This document shows, piece by piece, positions 1-5,893 of a stretch of DNA of 7,844 nucleotides. Source of the DNA: Candidatus Poseidoniaceae archaeon. Lineage in GTDB: Archaea > Thermoplasmatota > Poseidoniia > Poseidoniales > Poseidoniaceae. The DNA lies in contig JAKMFF010000141.1 in the NCBI GenBank assembly GCA_022425585.1, positions 1 through 7,844 on the forward strand. Reading direction: 5' to 3'. The stretch's first letter is position 1. Every line of letters starts with the position of its first letter. Made by a program: the position numbers and the translations under genes. A model generated the notes under the pieces. The model saw only the letters and a list, made by a program, of their open reading frames with translations, ran no database searches and had not been told where the DNA came from.

Positions 1-2
1 AT

Positions 3-1667
3 TGTGAAGATAGCGGTTACATGTGGATTGAAGATGACGGACACGGCGATAATCACGGCGATTACTGTCATGACGCAACCACTCACGAAAACCACGACGA
101 ATACGAAACCGAGGACGCTTGCGAGGACGCAGGCTACATGTGGATGGAAGGCGACCATGATGATTCGCCAACTCCAGAAGAAGCACTTTCAATGGCTGAC
201 GCAAATAACGACAACCAACTTTCCTGGGATGAGTTCTGGACCACTTGGAATACTGAAGACGACCATCATGATGAGCCATGTGAGGCAAATACTGATTGTG
301 ACAGCGATGAAACTTGTCAAGAAGCAGTATGTGTAGATTCCAACGATGACCATGGCGACGATGACCACGAAGAACACAGTGCTCTTGAAGAAGCAATGGA
401 TGATTACATGATGGGCATGTTGATGACTGCCTTCAATGATTCTGATGCGAACAATGATACCTTCTTGAACTTAGAAGAACTTGCTACTTTCATACAATCT
501 ATTGACGACATGGATGATGCACTAGACGCGTTCCCAACAGATTTACTCTTCTCAGTATTTGATGAAGATGAAGACGGTGGATTATCCCTAAGTGAATTCA
601 TGGAAATGATGGAAGGAATGGAAGGAATGGAAGAAGACGACCATGACAACCATGACGACCATGGCGACCATGACGACCACGGTGACGACGACAATGGTGG
701 AATGACTGAAGCAGAAATGACGGAATTGATGTTTAACATGTTTGATACAAACAGTGACGGCATGATTAATGCCACTGAACTCGAAGAATCGATGGACATG
801 GGAGATGACGATGACCATGACGGACATGATGACCATGACGGACACGATGACCATGACGGACATGATGACCATGATGACCATGACGATCACGGTGACAAAC
901 TAGTCGGCCATGCAGTGCTTGAAGTACTTGCAGAGGGTGATTATGGCTTTGCAATGCCAGCAAACATAGAATTCTACATCGTAATGGCTGAAGGCGGTCA
1001 TGACGACCATTCTGGGCATGACGACCATGACGATCACGGCGATGAACATATGAACGACAACGGCAACGCTACCGAAGAGGCCGGACACAGTGATGAAGAA
1101 GAAGGTGCCGACCTATCCTTTGACCCACACAGCTGGTTAGACCCTGTAGCATTCAAGGAACAAGCCAAACTAGTTCTTGCAACACTAGTTGCAGAGTACC
1201 CATCCATGGACAGTAAATTTACTGATAATGCCGAAGAATTCATGGCAACTCTAGATAGTTTAGATGAGAAGTTTGCATCTACTTTTGTAACAGGAACAAG
1301 TTGCTCAACTAACAAAGTTGCAGCAAATCACAATGCTTACTCATACATGTCGCAAAGATACGGCCTAGAGTTTGTAACAGTTCACGGACTAGATCCTGAA
1401 GGAGAACCTACAGCAGCAGATATAATCAAGGTAGTAGACCAAATCAATGAAAACGGAATTACAGTGTTCTACATTGAAGAATACACTTCTACCGAGGCAG
1501 TGCAGAGTATTGTGGAACAAACAGTCTCTGATACAATGCCTACAGGTGTGAGCGTAAAGTACCTTTACACAATGGAAATGGCTCCAAAAGACCCAACTGA
1601 CAACTACGCCTCATTGATGGAAAAGAACTTCGAAAATCTAAAAGCTGGCTTGGAATGTACTGCTTGA
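3..1667 (+). CDS. znuA: Zinc/manganese ABC transporter substrate-binding protein (ZnuA/TroA family) with EF-hands and His-Asp tracts; 5' partial
   Basis: This is the extracytoplasmic metal-binding component of an ABC-3 importer; it would hand Zn2+ or Mn2+ to the permease encoded downstream. The frame is open to the window edge, so the ATG at 21 is internal and the true start, signal peptide and N-terminal ZnuA lobe lie upstream. Residues are counted from that ATG. The ZnuA C-terminal lobe spans about 364-546: DPHSWLDP (ligand His370), then a long helix, NHNAYSYMSQRYGLE (ligand His437), HGLDPEGEPT, and a C-terminal helix like other family members. Upstream lie a Cys/aromatic repeat (C-E-D-S/A-G-Y-M-W at nt 3 and 120), a four-Cys module (C87, C93, C99, C104), four EF-hand loops (60-71, 142-153, 181-192, 242-253) and His-Asp tracts (208-224, 262-292, 327-343). 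The position usually holding the fourth ligand, an Asp, appears to read YTMEM (516-520). The lobe assignment is firm; the metal specificity and the roles of the acidic region are inferred. Confidence 0.88.
   Translation, partial: CEDSGYMWIEDDGHGDNHGDYCHDATTHENHDEYETEDACEDAGYMWMEGDHDDSPTPEEALSMADANNDNQLSWDEFWTTWNTEDDHHDEPCEANTDCDSDETCQEAVCVDSNDDHGDDDHEEHSALEEAMDDYMMGMLMTAFNDSDANNDTFLNLEELATFIQSIDDMDDALDAFPTDLLFSVFDEDEDGGLSLSEFMEMMEGMEGMEEDDHDNHDDHGDHDDHGDDDNGGMTEAEMTELMFNMFDTNSDGMINATELEESMDMGDDDDHDGHDDHDGHDDHDGHDDHDDHDDHGDKLVGHAVLEVLAEGDYGFAMPANIEFYIVMAEGGHDDHSGHDDHDDHGDEHMNDNGNATEEAGHSDEEEGADLSFDPHSWLDPVAFKEQAKLVLATLVAEYPSMDSKFTDNAEEFMATLDSLDEKFASTFVTGTSCSTNKVAANHNAYSYMSQRYGLEFVTVHGLDPEGEPTAADIIKVVDQINENGITVFYIEEYTSTEAVQSIVEQTVSDTMPTGVSVKYLYTMEMAPKDPTDNYASLMEKNFENLKAGLECTA
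198..233 (+). other. EF-hand loop 1
   Basis: Residues 60-71 of the ZnuA-like protein read DANNDNQLSWDE. They fit the canonical 12-residue calcium loop with Asp/Asn at positions 1, 3 and 5, Leu at 8, Ser at 9 and Glu at 12, flanked by sequence able to form the E and F helices. The Gly usual at position 6 is replaced by Asn. Confidence 0.8.
444..479 (+). other. EF-hand loop 2
   Basis: Residues 142-153 read DANNDTFLNLEE, with ligands D1, N3, D5, N9 and E12. Position 6 is Thr rather than Gly. The loop lies between two helix-like segments (MMGMLMTAFNDS and LATFIQSI) and probably pairs with the third loop 39 residues further on, as EF-hands usually come in pairs. Confidence 0.8.
561..596 (+). other. 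EF-hand loop 3
   Basis: Residues 181-192 read DEDEDGGLSLSE. This is a textbook loop with acidic residues at 1, 3 and 5, Gly at 6, hydrophobic at 8, Ser at 9 and Glu at 12. The preceding LLFSVF and following FMEMM fit the entering and exiting helices. Confidence 0.88.
744..779 (+). other. EF-hand loop 4
   Basis: Residues 242-253 read DTNSDGMINATE, with D1, N3, D5, G6, I8, N9 and E12 all as in the calcium-binding consensus. The loop follows an amphipathic helix (EAEMTELMFNMF). A His-Asp tract begins eight residues after it. Confidence 0.88.
810..890 (+). repeat. In-frame tandem repeat encoding DDHDGH / DDH units
   Basis: Three 18-nt units (810-827, 828-845, 846-863), each encoding DDHDGH and differing by a single cat/cac change, are followed by three 9-nt units encoding DDH. 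The near-identical codons show duplication at DNA level, as expected from slippage, rather than only amino-acid bias. The encoded stretch (residues 264-290 of the ZnuA-like protein) is a His/Asp chain suited to loose binding of Zn2+ or similar metals. Confidence 0.9.
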
Positions 1668-1715
1668 TGCTTAATTCCAAAGAGTGAATTAAAAGCCATG
1701 CGTATATGGTCTGTC

Positions 1716-1724
1716 GGATGGTGA
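1716..1724 (+). promoter_or_regulatory. Shine-Dalgarno site for the TTG start of znuC
   Basis: GGATGGTGA lies four bases before the TTG at 1729. GGTGA matches the 16S anti-Shine-Dalgarno sequence, and the whole site is GGAGGTGA with one inserted base. The frame has no ATG or GTG start anywhere before the Walker A region and meets a stop at 1690-1692, so this site decides the start. Confidence 0.65.
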
Positions 1725-1728
1725 CAAA

Positions 1729-2544
1729 TTGGCAAGCCTAGAAAATTCGCGGGTAAATCCCGATTCTAGACGTTCACTACAGGTTAGCAACCTGAGCGTA
1801 AAAAGGTCTGGAGCTTTAGTCATCAAGGACATAGATCTGTCGATAAAACAAGGAGAATTCGTAGGCTTAGTTGGGCCAAACGGCAGTGGTAAAACGACCC
1901 TTATTTTGACCATACTTGGCATCTTAAAGCCATTTACTGGGGATGTAAAAATATACGGTCAAGAGCCTAACTCAAAGAAACTCCAAGGTAGAATCGCCTG
2001 GGTCTCTCAAGCAGCATCAAATCTGCCAACAAATATCCGTCTAACAGTTAGAGAATTAGTAAGATTAGGGACCTTGAAAGGACTTGACTTGTTCTTGAGG
2101 CGGTCAAATATTGATGATGTTAATGAAGCGATAAACCTAGTTGGTTTACAAGAACATGCTGATACCAGCATAAGCAAACTATCAGGTGGGCAGCGCCAAA
2201 GGGCAGTTATTGCTAGAGCGCTTGCCTCTAAAGCAGAATTTATTCTGCTTGACGAACCTCTTGTGGGAATCGACCGTGACTCTAGGAATGCATTATTGAA
2301 GTTTTTAGACGGGATAACTCACAAAACTGGTACGACCATTCTCATGGTTTCCCATGATATAACTGCCATGCGTCGTTCAACTCATCGAATGATTTATTTG
2401 GAAGAAACCATACAGTTTGATGGTAAAACAGAGCAATTCCCCGATCTAAACATCATCGCAGAATTACGAGGCATTAAACCAGTACATGATGACATACACA
2501 ATATTGACGCTAGTGATTGCGCAGTATGTTTGGAGGAAGAATGA
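1729..2544 (+). CDS. znuC: Zinc/manganese ABC transporter ATP-binding protein
   Basis: This is the cytoplasmic ATPase that powers the metal importer. All nucleotide-binding motifs are present: Walker A GPNGSGKTT (residues 49-57), Q-loop Gln94, signature LSGGQ (151-155), Walker B FILLDEP (171-177) and H-loop His209. The length of 271 aa is normal for the ZnuC/TroB/MntB group. It starts at TTG; upstream in-frame codons reach a stop without a better start. It lies 61 nt after the binding-protein gene, and its TGA overlaps the permease start, so the three are probably cotranscribed. The C-terminal tail is odd: it carries H253, H257 and a Cys pair (DCAVC, C264 and C267) before an acidic end, which could bind metal. 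The family is clear from motifs and neighbours; zinc rather than manganese is inferred from the His-rich partner. Confidence 0.92.
   Translation: MASLENSRVNPDSRRSLQVSNLSVKRSGALVIKDIDLSIKQGEFVGLVGPNGSGKTTLILTILGILKPFTGDVKIYGQEPNSKKLQGRIAWVSQAASNLPTNIRLTVRELVRLGTLKGLDLFLRRSNIDDVNEAINLVGLQEHADTSISKLSGGQRQRAVIARALASKAEFILLDEPLVGIDRDSRNALLKFLDGITHKTGTTILMVSHDITAMRRSTHRMIYLEETIQFDGKTEQFPDLNIIAELRGIKPVHDDIHNIDASDCAVCLEEE
2532..2536 (+). promoter_or_regulatory. Shine-Dalgarno site for znuB
   Basis: GGAGG inside the last codons of znuC is followed by AAGA and then ATGATG. Spacing is 4 nt to the first ATG (2541) and 7 nt to the second (2544), which favours 2544. It excludes the TTG at 2517, which lies upstream of the site. 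Confidence 0.7.
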
Positions 2545-3512
2545 TGGGTCTTCCAGCGATTGGTGAATCTCTCCTTGAACTGGTCTCTCCTTTGCTAGAG
2601 GGCATTGCACCATACATGCCAGGTGAAGTATTCCCCTCATTTTTCACTTTAACACTTCTACAGCGGGCGCTAATTGCGGCAATTTTGGTTACCATAGTCT
2701 CGGCCTTTTTGGGTTGTTTCTTATTGATAAGAAACCTCGCCTTAATTGGAGATGGATTAGCGCACGTCTCGTTTGGTGGTATCGCTGTTGGGTTGGTGCT
2801 GGGGTCTACCTCACCACTGTGGTATGCGCTATTATTCGCAGTAATTGCGTCTGTATTGATTCATGAGTTGCAGGCTAGAGACATACTGACCGGGGATGCT
2901 TCAATTGCCATATTTTCTACGGGTATGTTAGCCTTAGGCCTAGTGATTCTGCGCCTTGAGATAACCTTCTCTCTGCCATTAATTGGGACCATTGAATTGA
3001 CTCAAGTCGGAATCACCAGTACTGTTGAGGGATATCTCTACGGTACCTTGTATACATTAAGTTCTGATGATTTAGATTTAATTACCACAATAAGCTTGTT
3101 TTCATTTGCTGCACTATTTGTGCTAAGACATGGATTGTTGGCGATTGCCATAGATCCTTTAGCCGCCAAGATTCAGGGAATACCGGTAAGAGGCATTGGT
3201 CTTTTCTTTAGCGTTCTTATCGCAGCAGTAGTCACTGCCATGGTCAAAATAATTGGCGCATTACTGGTAACTGCGTTATTGGTCACGCCAGCAGCCACAG
3301 CACAACTACTGGGTCGAAGTTATCGGGAATGCATATTGTATTCTCAACTTATTGGGCTAATCTCAGTAATACTAGGCATCTATTTGTCAGCAGAACTTGA
3401 CACCGGTGGCGGTTCAATGATTGCCCTAGTAGCAGCTTGTATATTTGGCATAGTTGCAATAACTCAATTAATCACTAAGTCACTACTTAATCGGAATCAA
3501 AACTTGAATTAA
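2544..3512 (+). CDS. znuB: Zinc/manganese ABC transporter permease (ABC-3 family)
   Basis: This is the membrane channel of the importer, about 322 aa with roughly eight hydrophobic segments. Family hallmarks are the N-terminal LLIRNLALIGDGLAHVSFGG block, where an acidic residue and His follow the second helix, and the late helix IIGALLVTALLVTPAATA typical of ZnuB/TroC/MntC proteins. The C-terminal helices around DTGGGSMIALVAACIFG complete the fold. The preferred start is the second ATG of ATGATG, 7 nt after GGAGG; the first ATG (2541) would give a four-base ATGA overlap with the znuC stop. Either way translation is coupled to znuC. The gene ends only 17 nt before the end of a gene on the other strand. 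Confidence 0.92.
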   Translation: MGLPAIGESLLELVSPLLEGIAPYMPGEVFPSFFTLTLLQRALIAAILVTIVSAFLGCFLLIRNLALIGDGLAHVSFGGIAVGLVLGSTSPLWYALLFAVIASVLIHELQARDILTGDASIAIFSTGMLALGLVILRLEITFSLPLIGTIELTQVGITSTVEGYLYGTLYTLSSDDLDLITTISLFSFAALFVLRHGLLAIAIDPLAAKIQGIPVRGIGLFFSVLIAAVVTAMVKIIGALLVTALLVTPAATAQLLGRSYRECILYSQLIGLISVILGIYLSAELDTGGGSMIALVAACIFGIVAITQLITKSLLNRNQNLN

Positions 3513-3529
3513 TTACCCCTAACTCCTAT

Positions 3530-4135
3530 TTATTCAAAATCAACATACTGCATTTTGGAAATTATTACGCCAATTTTTTCCCATTCACCAATAACCTCTT
3601 GGGGAGCAGTTACTTTCCGTTCACCATTATCCCACTCTGTAAGAGTCGATATACGATAATCAATTCCATGTGTTTCAATAACTGTTTGTTCATAAATCTG
3701 TATCCAATTTACTAAATCTGCTAACATAGTGGTGTACCTGTCCCATTCAGACTCTGTTGGAAAATACAATTCTGGCAGTTCATCAGAACTCCAAAGCGGT
3801 TGTTCGAGCGTGGTATTTTCTGTGTACCCCGGGATAAATTCATAGCGCGGTAGAAATATTGCTCCGTGGGCGTTGTCGCAGTAATATACTCCGAACCCAC
3901 GCAAAATTATCGAGCGATTTTCAGTTAATTTGAGAGTATACACGCTGTCTTCTATTTCCATACCTGCTGGCGGTCTGACCCGTTCAAAGCCAAGTTCAAG
4001 TAGCCAATTTCCTTGTTTCCGACGGATATCTCGACCCCAGCACCAAATTTGTTGACTCAAAAGGGAAATTGCCTGGGAAATAAAGTCATTATCCTCGTAG
4101 TCGTTTTGACTAGCCGGATGAAGGACTGCTTCCAT
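3530..4135 (-). CDS. Conserved-looking hypothetical soluble protein, 201 aa
   Basis: I do not recognise a named family. The protein has no signal peptide or membrane helix and is rich in aromatic residues. Distinctive blocks are IWCWGRDIRR (30-39), GNWLLELGFERVRPP (42-56), a beta-like stretch VYTLKL...SIILRGFGVYYCD (65-87), FLPRYEF (94-100) and a helical segment around WDRYTTMLADLVNWIQIYEQ (131-150). The internal Gly/Trp/Arg-rich blocks look like those of a real conserved protein, not a random ORF. It is the last gene of a - strand operon, starting 1 nt after the stop of the small membrane gene, with AAAGGG about 9 nt before its ATG as a weak ribosome site. Function is unknown. Confidence 0.75.
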   Translation of the reverse strand: MEAVLHPASQNDYEDNDFISQAISLLSQQIWCWGRDIRRKQGNWLLELGFERVRPPAGMEIEDSVYTLKLTENRSIILRGFGVYYCDNAHGAIFLPRYEFIPGYTENTTLEQPLWSSDELPELYFPTESEWDRYTTMLADLVNWIQIYEQTVIETHGIDYRISTLTEWDNGERKVTAPQEVIGEWEKIGVIISKMQYVDFE

Positions 4136-4136
4136 A

Positions 4137-4313
4137 TTAAGACCCTTTAATTGTTAATACTGCAGCAATATTGGACAACATCCAACAAGATGCGGCAAAT
4201 AGTTGCAGCCAATCTCCATTACCCCAGAGGCTAACATCGCTTTCGTAAACAAAAACACTGGTGATCCAGCACAGGCTAGCAGCAGTTTGCCCAAGCCATT
4301 CAAAAGTTCTCAT
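4137..4313 (-). CDS. Small two-helix membrane protein, 58 aa
   Basis: From the ATG at 4313 the protein is MRTFEWLGQTAASLCW... with two hydrophobic segments, about residues 8-23 and 34-54, joined by a short polar loop (ESDVSLWGNGD). Each helix holds one Cys-Trp pair (C15, W16; C43, W44). The reading frame extends further upstream with TTG options at 4331 and 4355 that would overlap the flavoenzyme gene; a GGAG lies 8 nt before the 4331 TTG. I prefer the ATG because it begins 11 nt after the upstream stop and gives a clean protein. It sits between two cotranscribed genes, which supports its being real. No family is recognised; a membrane anchor or partner for a neighbour is only a guess. Confidence 0.65.
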   Translation of the reverse strand: MRTFEWLGQTAASLCWITSVFVYESDVSLWGNGDWLQLFAASCWMLSNIAAVLTIKGS

Positions 4314-4324
4314 TTTTTCTAAGT

Positions 4325-5497
4325 TTAGCAAGTCAAGCACTCCTGCCCACAACAAGATAAGTCGTCTAAGTACATGCCCCAGCCCTTGTATGCGGTAATG
4401 AATTCCTCAGTAGGTATGTCAAGCGAAGAGGCGATTGCTTCAGCCACAATCCCAAAGCGCTGGCGATACTTGTAGATGAAACAGAATACCTCGCTCTTGT
4501 GACGTACTGCTGGGCCACAAAGGAACATACCAGGTACGATTGTCGATTCATCACGCTCAGTAAGCAATGGGAAACCGTCTTCCCTTTGTTCAAACAAATG
4601 GGCAACAAATTTGTGGCCACCTTCAAATCCGCTTGCCATTAGTGGTTGAGTTTTTGATTTGAAAGATCGTCCATCTTCAGTGGTAAGCTCATACATGTCA
4701 TTATCAAAAGTAATTGATTTGATTGTCGTTTCGGAAAACAATTCTACATTTTCTCCAAAACTTGGATGTTGCATGCGTTCATAGGAAAAAGTCGATAATG
4801 AAATACTTGGGTCAGAACTTTCATCGCCCCATGGACAATTGATGTCAAAAACTTTGACTTTTTTACCACATTTAGCAAGGTGATATGCCGCATCGATACC
4901 ACTTTCATAGCCACCAATGATAAGGTAATCATCACCCTCTAAGTCGCCATATTTGGCCACAGTTGAATTGTGACGGCCTAATTCACTGCCGGTAAACGAG
5001 GTTTGTGATGGATACTGATATTCCCCAGCAGCCCAAATGACATTGGTGGCCACTAAGGTCATAGTGTCGGTTTTTAGATGGAAAACATCACCATTTTTCT
5101 CTATGTTTGTTATGTTAGTCTGGGTAAGGGTTGTTAGTTCAAAGTAATTTACTAGATTTTGCAAGTGCTCGGCATATTGGGCCCCAGTAGGGTGTTCAAC
5201 CTTCATGTTGTAGGCTGGAGATACACCAATTGCTATGGAATTTAAATCGAGCATTCCAATAGAGTTGCTCGGGAATGAAGGGGTGATGAATCTGGTTTCT
5301 TCTGGCCATGCAGCGAATGAAGAGCCAACTTCATTTCTATCGACCAAGAGGTAATCTTCTACCCCTGCATGTTGTAGAGCTATTGTCACCCCAACGCCTG
5401 CCGTACCGGCTCCTATGACGATGGTATTGTAGGGCTCGAGGCCATTTTCTAGAGTTCTAATTTCTTGCGCCTCGACTGCTTCCACTTCGATTGCCAT
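4325..5497 (-). CDS. FAD/NAD(P)H-dependent oxidoreductase (Pyr_redox_3/CzcO-YpdA-like) with Cys-rich tail
   Basis: This is a cytoplasmic two-dinucleotide-binding-domain flavoprotein of 390 aa. The FAD site is VIGAGTAGVG (27-36). WPEETRFITPSFPSNS (64-79) resembles the segment after the first Rossmann strand in monooxygenase-like and YpdA-like enzymes. WAAGEYQYP (155-163) matches the mid-protein hinge motif, the NAD(P)H site is IIGGYESGIDAA (193-204), and PGMFLCGPAVRH (322-333) is the usual C-terminal FAD-contacting strand. The classical disulfide-reductase CxxxxC and the thioredoxin-reductase CxxC are missing from the core. Instead the last ten residues carry four Cys (382, 383, 387, 390), with LSCCG like the vicinal-Cys tail of mercuric reductase. 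Substrate is unknown. It is the first gene of a three-gene operon. A TTTAAA box about 27 nt before the ATG and no Shine-Dalgarno suggest a leaderless mRNA. Confidence 0.85.
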   Translation of the reverse strand: MAIEVEAVEAQEIRTLENGLEPYNTIVIGAGTAGVGVTIALQHAGVEDYLLVDRNEVGSSFAAWPEETRFITPSFPSNSIGMLDLNSIAIGVSPAYNMKVEHPTGAQYAEHLQNLVNYFELTTLTQTNITNIEKNGDVFHLKTDTMTLVATNVIWAAGEYQYPSQTSFTGSELGRHNSTVAKYGDLEGDDYLIIGGYESGIDAAYHLAKCGKKVKVFDINCPWGDESSDPSISLSTFSYERMQHPSFGENVELFSETTIKSITFDNDMYELTTEDGRSFKSKTQPLMASGFEGGHKFVAHLFEQREDGFPLLTERDESTIVPGMFLCGPAVRHKSEVFCFIYKYRQRFGIVAEAIASSLDIPTEEFITAYKGWGMYLDDLSCCGQECLTC

Positions 5498-5520
5498 GGC
5501 GCGGGGGAAATTAATAACAA

Positions 5521-5526
5521 TTTAAA
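5521..5526 (-). promoter_or_regulatory. Archaeal TATA box for the flavoenzyme operon
   Basis: TTTAAA is centred about 27 nt upstream of the ATG at 5497. Archaeal TATA boxes normally lie 24-30 nt before the transcription start, so the transcript would begin at or next to the ATG. This fits the absence of a Shine-Dalgarno site: the leader region reads CCCCCGCGCC. Confidence 0.5.
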
Positions 5527-5530
5527 GAAA

Positions 5531-5543
5531 CCTAATAATTAGG
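5531..5543. promoter_or_regulatory. Perfect 13-bp palindrome, candidate operator
   Basis: CCTAATAATTAGG is an exact inverted repeat of two 6-bp arms around one base. It lies 4 bp upstream of the TATA box of the flavoenzyme operon, where a bound regulator could either block or recruit the TBP/TFB factors. AT-rich DNA yields chance palindromes, but the C/G ends and the position make this one notable. The regulator is unknown. Confidence 0.45.
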
Positions 5544-5834
5544 AAATCAAAAATTATTATCATCTTGTAAAACCCGGCCAAATTCGGAGTCTATTTCTCT
5601 CCATCAATACGGCAAACGTGACGTAGGAATAGTCCTTGTGTAAGCCCTACATGTAATGTCTGGTTCAGCTGTTTAACCCTCTGAAAACAATATTAATCAC
5701 TACTCAATTCTTTGTAAAAGGTTTGCAATTGCTTCTTCTTAGCCATATCATCCCGAGAATATACGATTAATTAAAATCATAGTTGTTCTTTTTATTCGAT
5801 AAAACTGGAGTAGTACGAATCAAGGATTACCCAT

Positions 5835-5852
5835 TGTTTGGATAAGCAAACA
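5835..5852. repeat. Inverted repeat upstream of the DUF1295 gene
   Basis: TGTTTG and CAAACA form a perfect 6-bp inverted repeat around the 6-nt spacer GATAAG, directly before the AT-rich box at 5852-5862. It may be a dimeric regulator site. It could also form a small hairpin, but it appears to lie upstream of the transcript. Confidence 0.4.
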
Positions 5853-5862
5853 TAATTATTAA
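5852..5862 (+). promoter_or_regulatory. Possible TATA box for the DUF1295 gene
   Basis: ATAATTATTAA is centred about 37 nt before the ATG at 5894, which would give a leader of about 10 nt. No Shine-Dalgarno site is visible before the ATG. The surrounding DNA is AT-rich, so the assignment is weak. Confidence 0.35.
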
Positions 5863-5893
5863 CAAGATGACGATACTAGAATAAGCGATAGCA

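Larger units (their letters stand above)
5498..5893. other. Divergent intergenic region without a gene
   Basis: These 396 nt separate the divergent flavoenzyme and DUF1295 genes. AT-rich ends hold the apparent promoters, with a palindrome on the left and an inverted repeat on the right. The middle (about 5570-5670) is visibly less AT-rich but carries only very short ORFs, the longest I noted being a 14-codon one on the - strand. I see no tRNA T-loop, riboswitch or repeat family in it. A weak GTAGG/CCTAC pairing brackets about 22 nt near 5632-5650; a small RNA is possible but not supported. Confidence 0.7.

Noticed and set aside
4..336. + strand 110-codon ORF rich in Thr and Met at the left edge
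   Set aside because: It overlaps the ZnuA frame throughout and its Thr/Met richness is the frame-shifted image of gac/cat-rich DNA.
810..890. CRISPR-like or other non-coding repeat array
   Set aside because: The units are contiguous, multiples of three, in frame and without spacers; they are coding repeats.
404..1315. Several - strand ORFs opposite the His-Asp region (Met/Val-, Ser-, or His-rich)
   Set aside because: Their repetitive composition is the reverse-complement reading of the Asp/His/Glu codon repeats; they have no start signals and lie within a clearly coding + frame.
2517..2543. Upstream TTG (2517) or first ATG (2541) as the znuB start
   Set aside because: The TTG lies before the GGAGG site, and the first ATG is only 4 nt from it; the second ATG has better spacing. 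The 2541 option is not excluded.
5632..5662. Possible hairpin or tRNA-like element (GTAGG...CCTAC, then GGTTCAG)
   Set aside because: The stem is only 5 bp over a long loop, and no acceptor stem, anticodon arm or full T-arm can be assembled around it.
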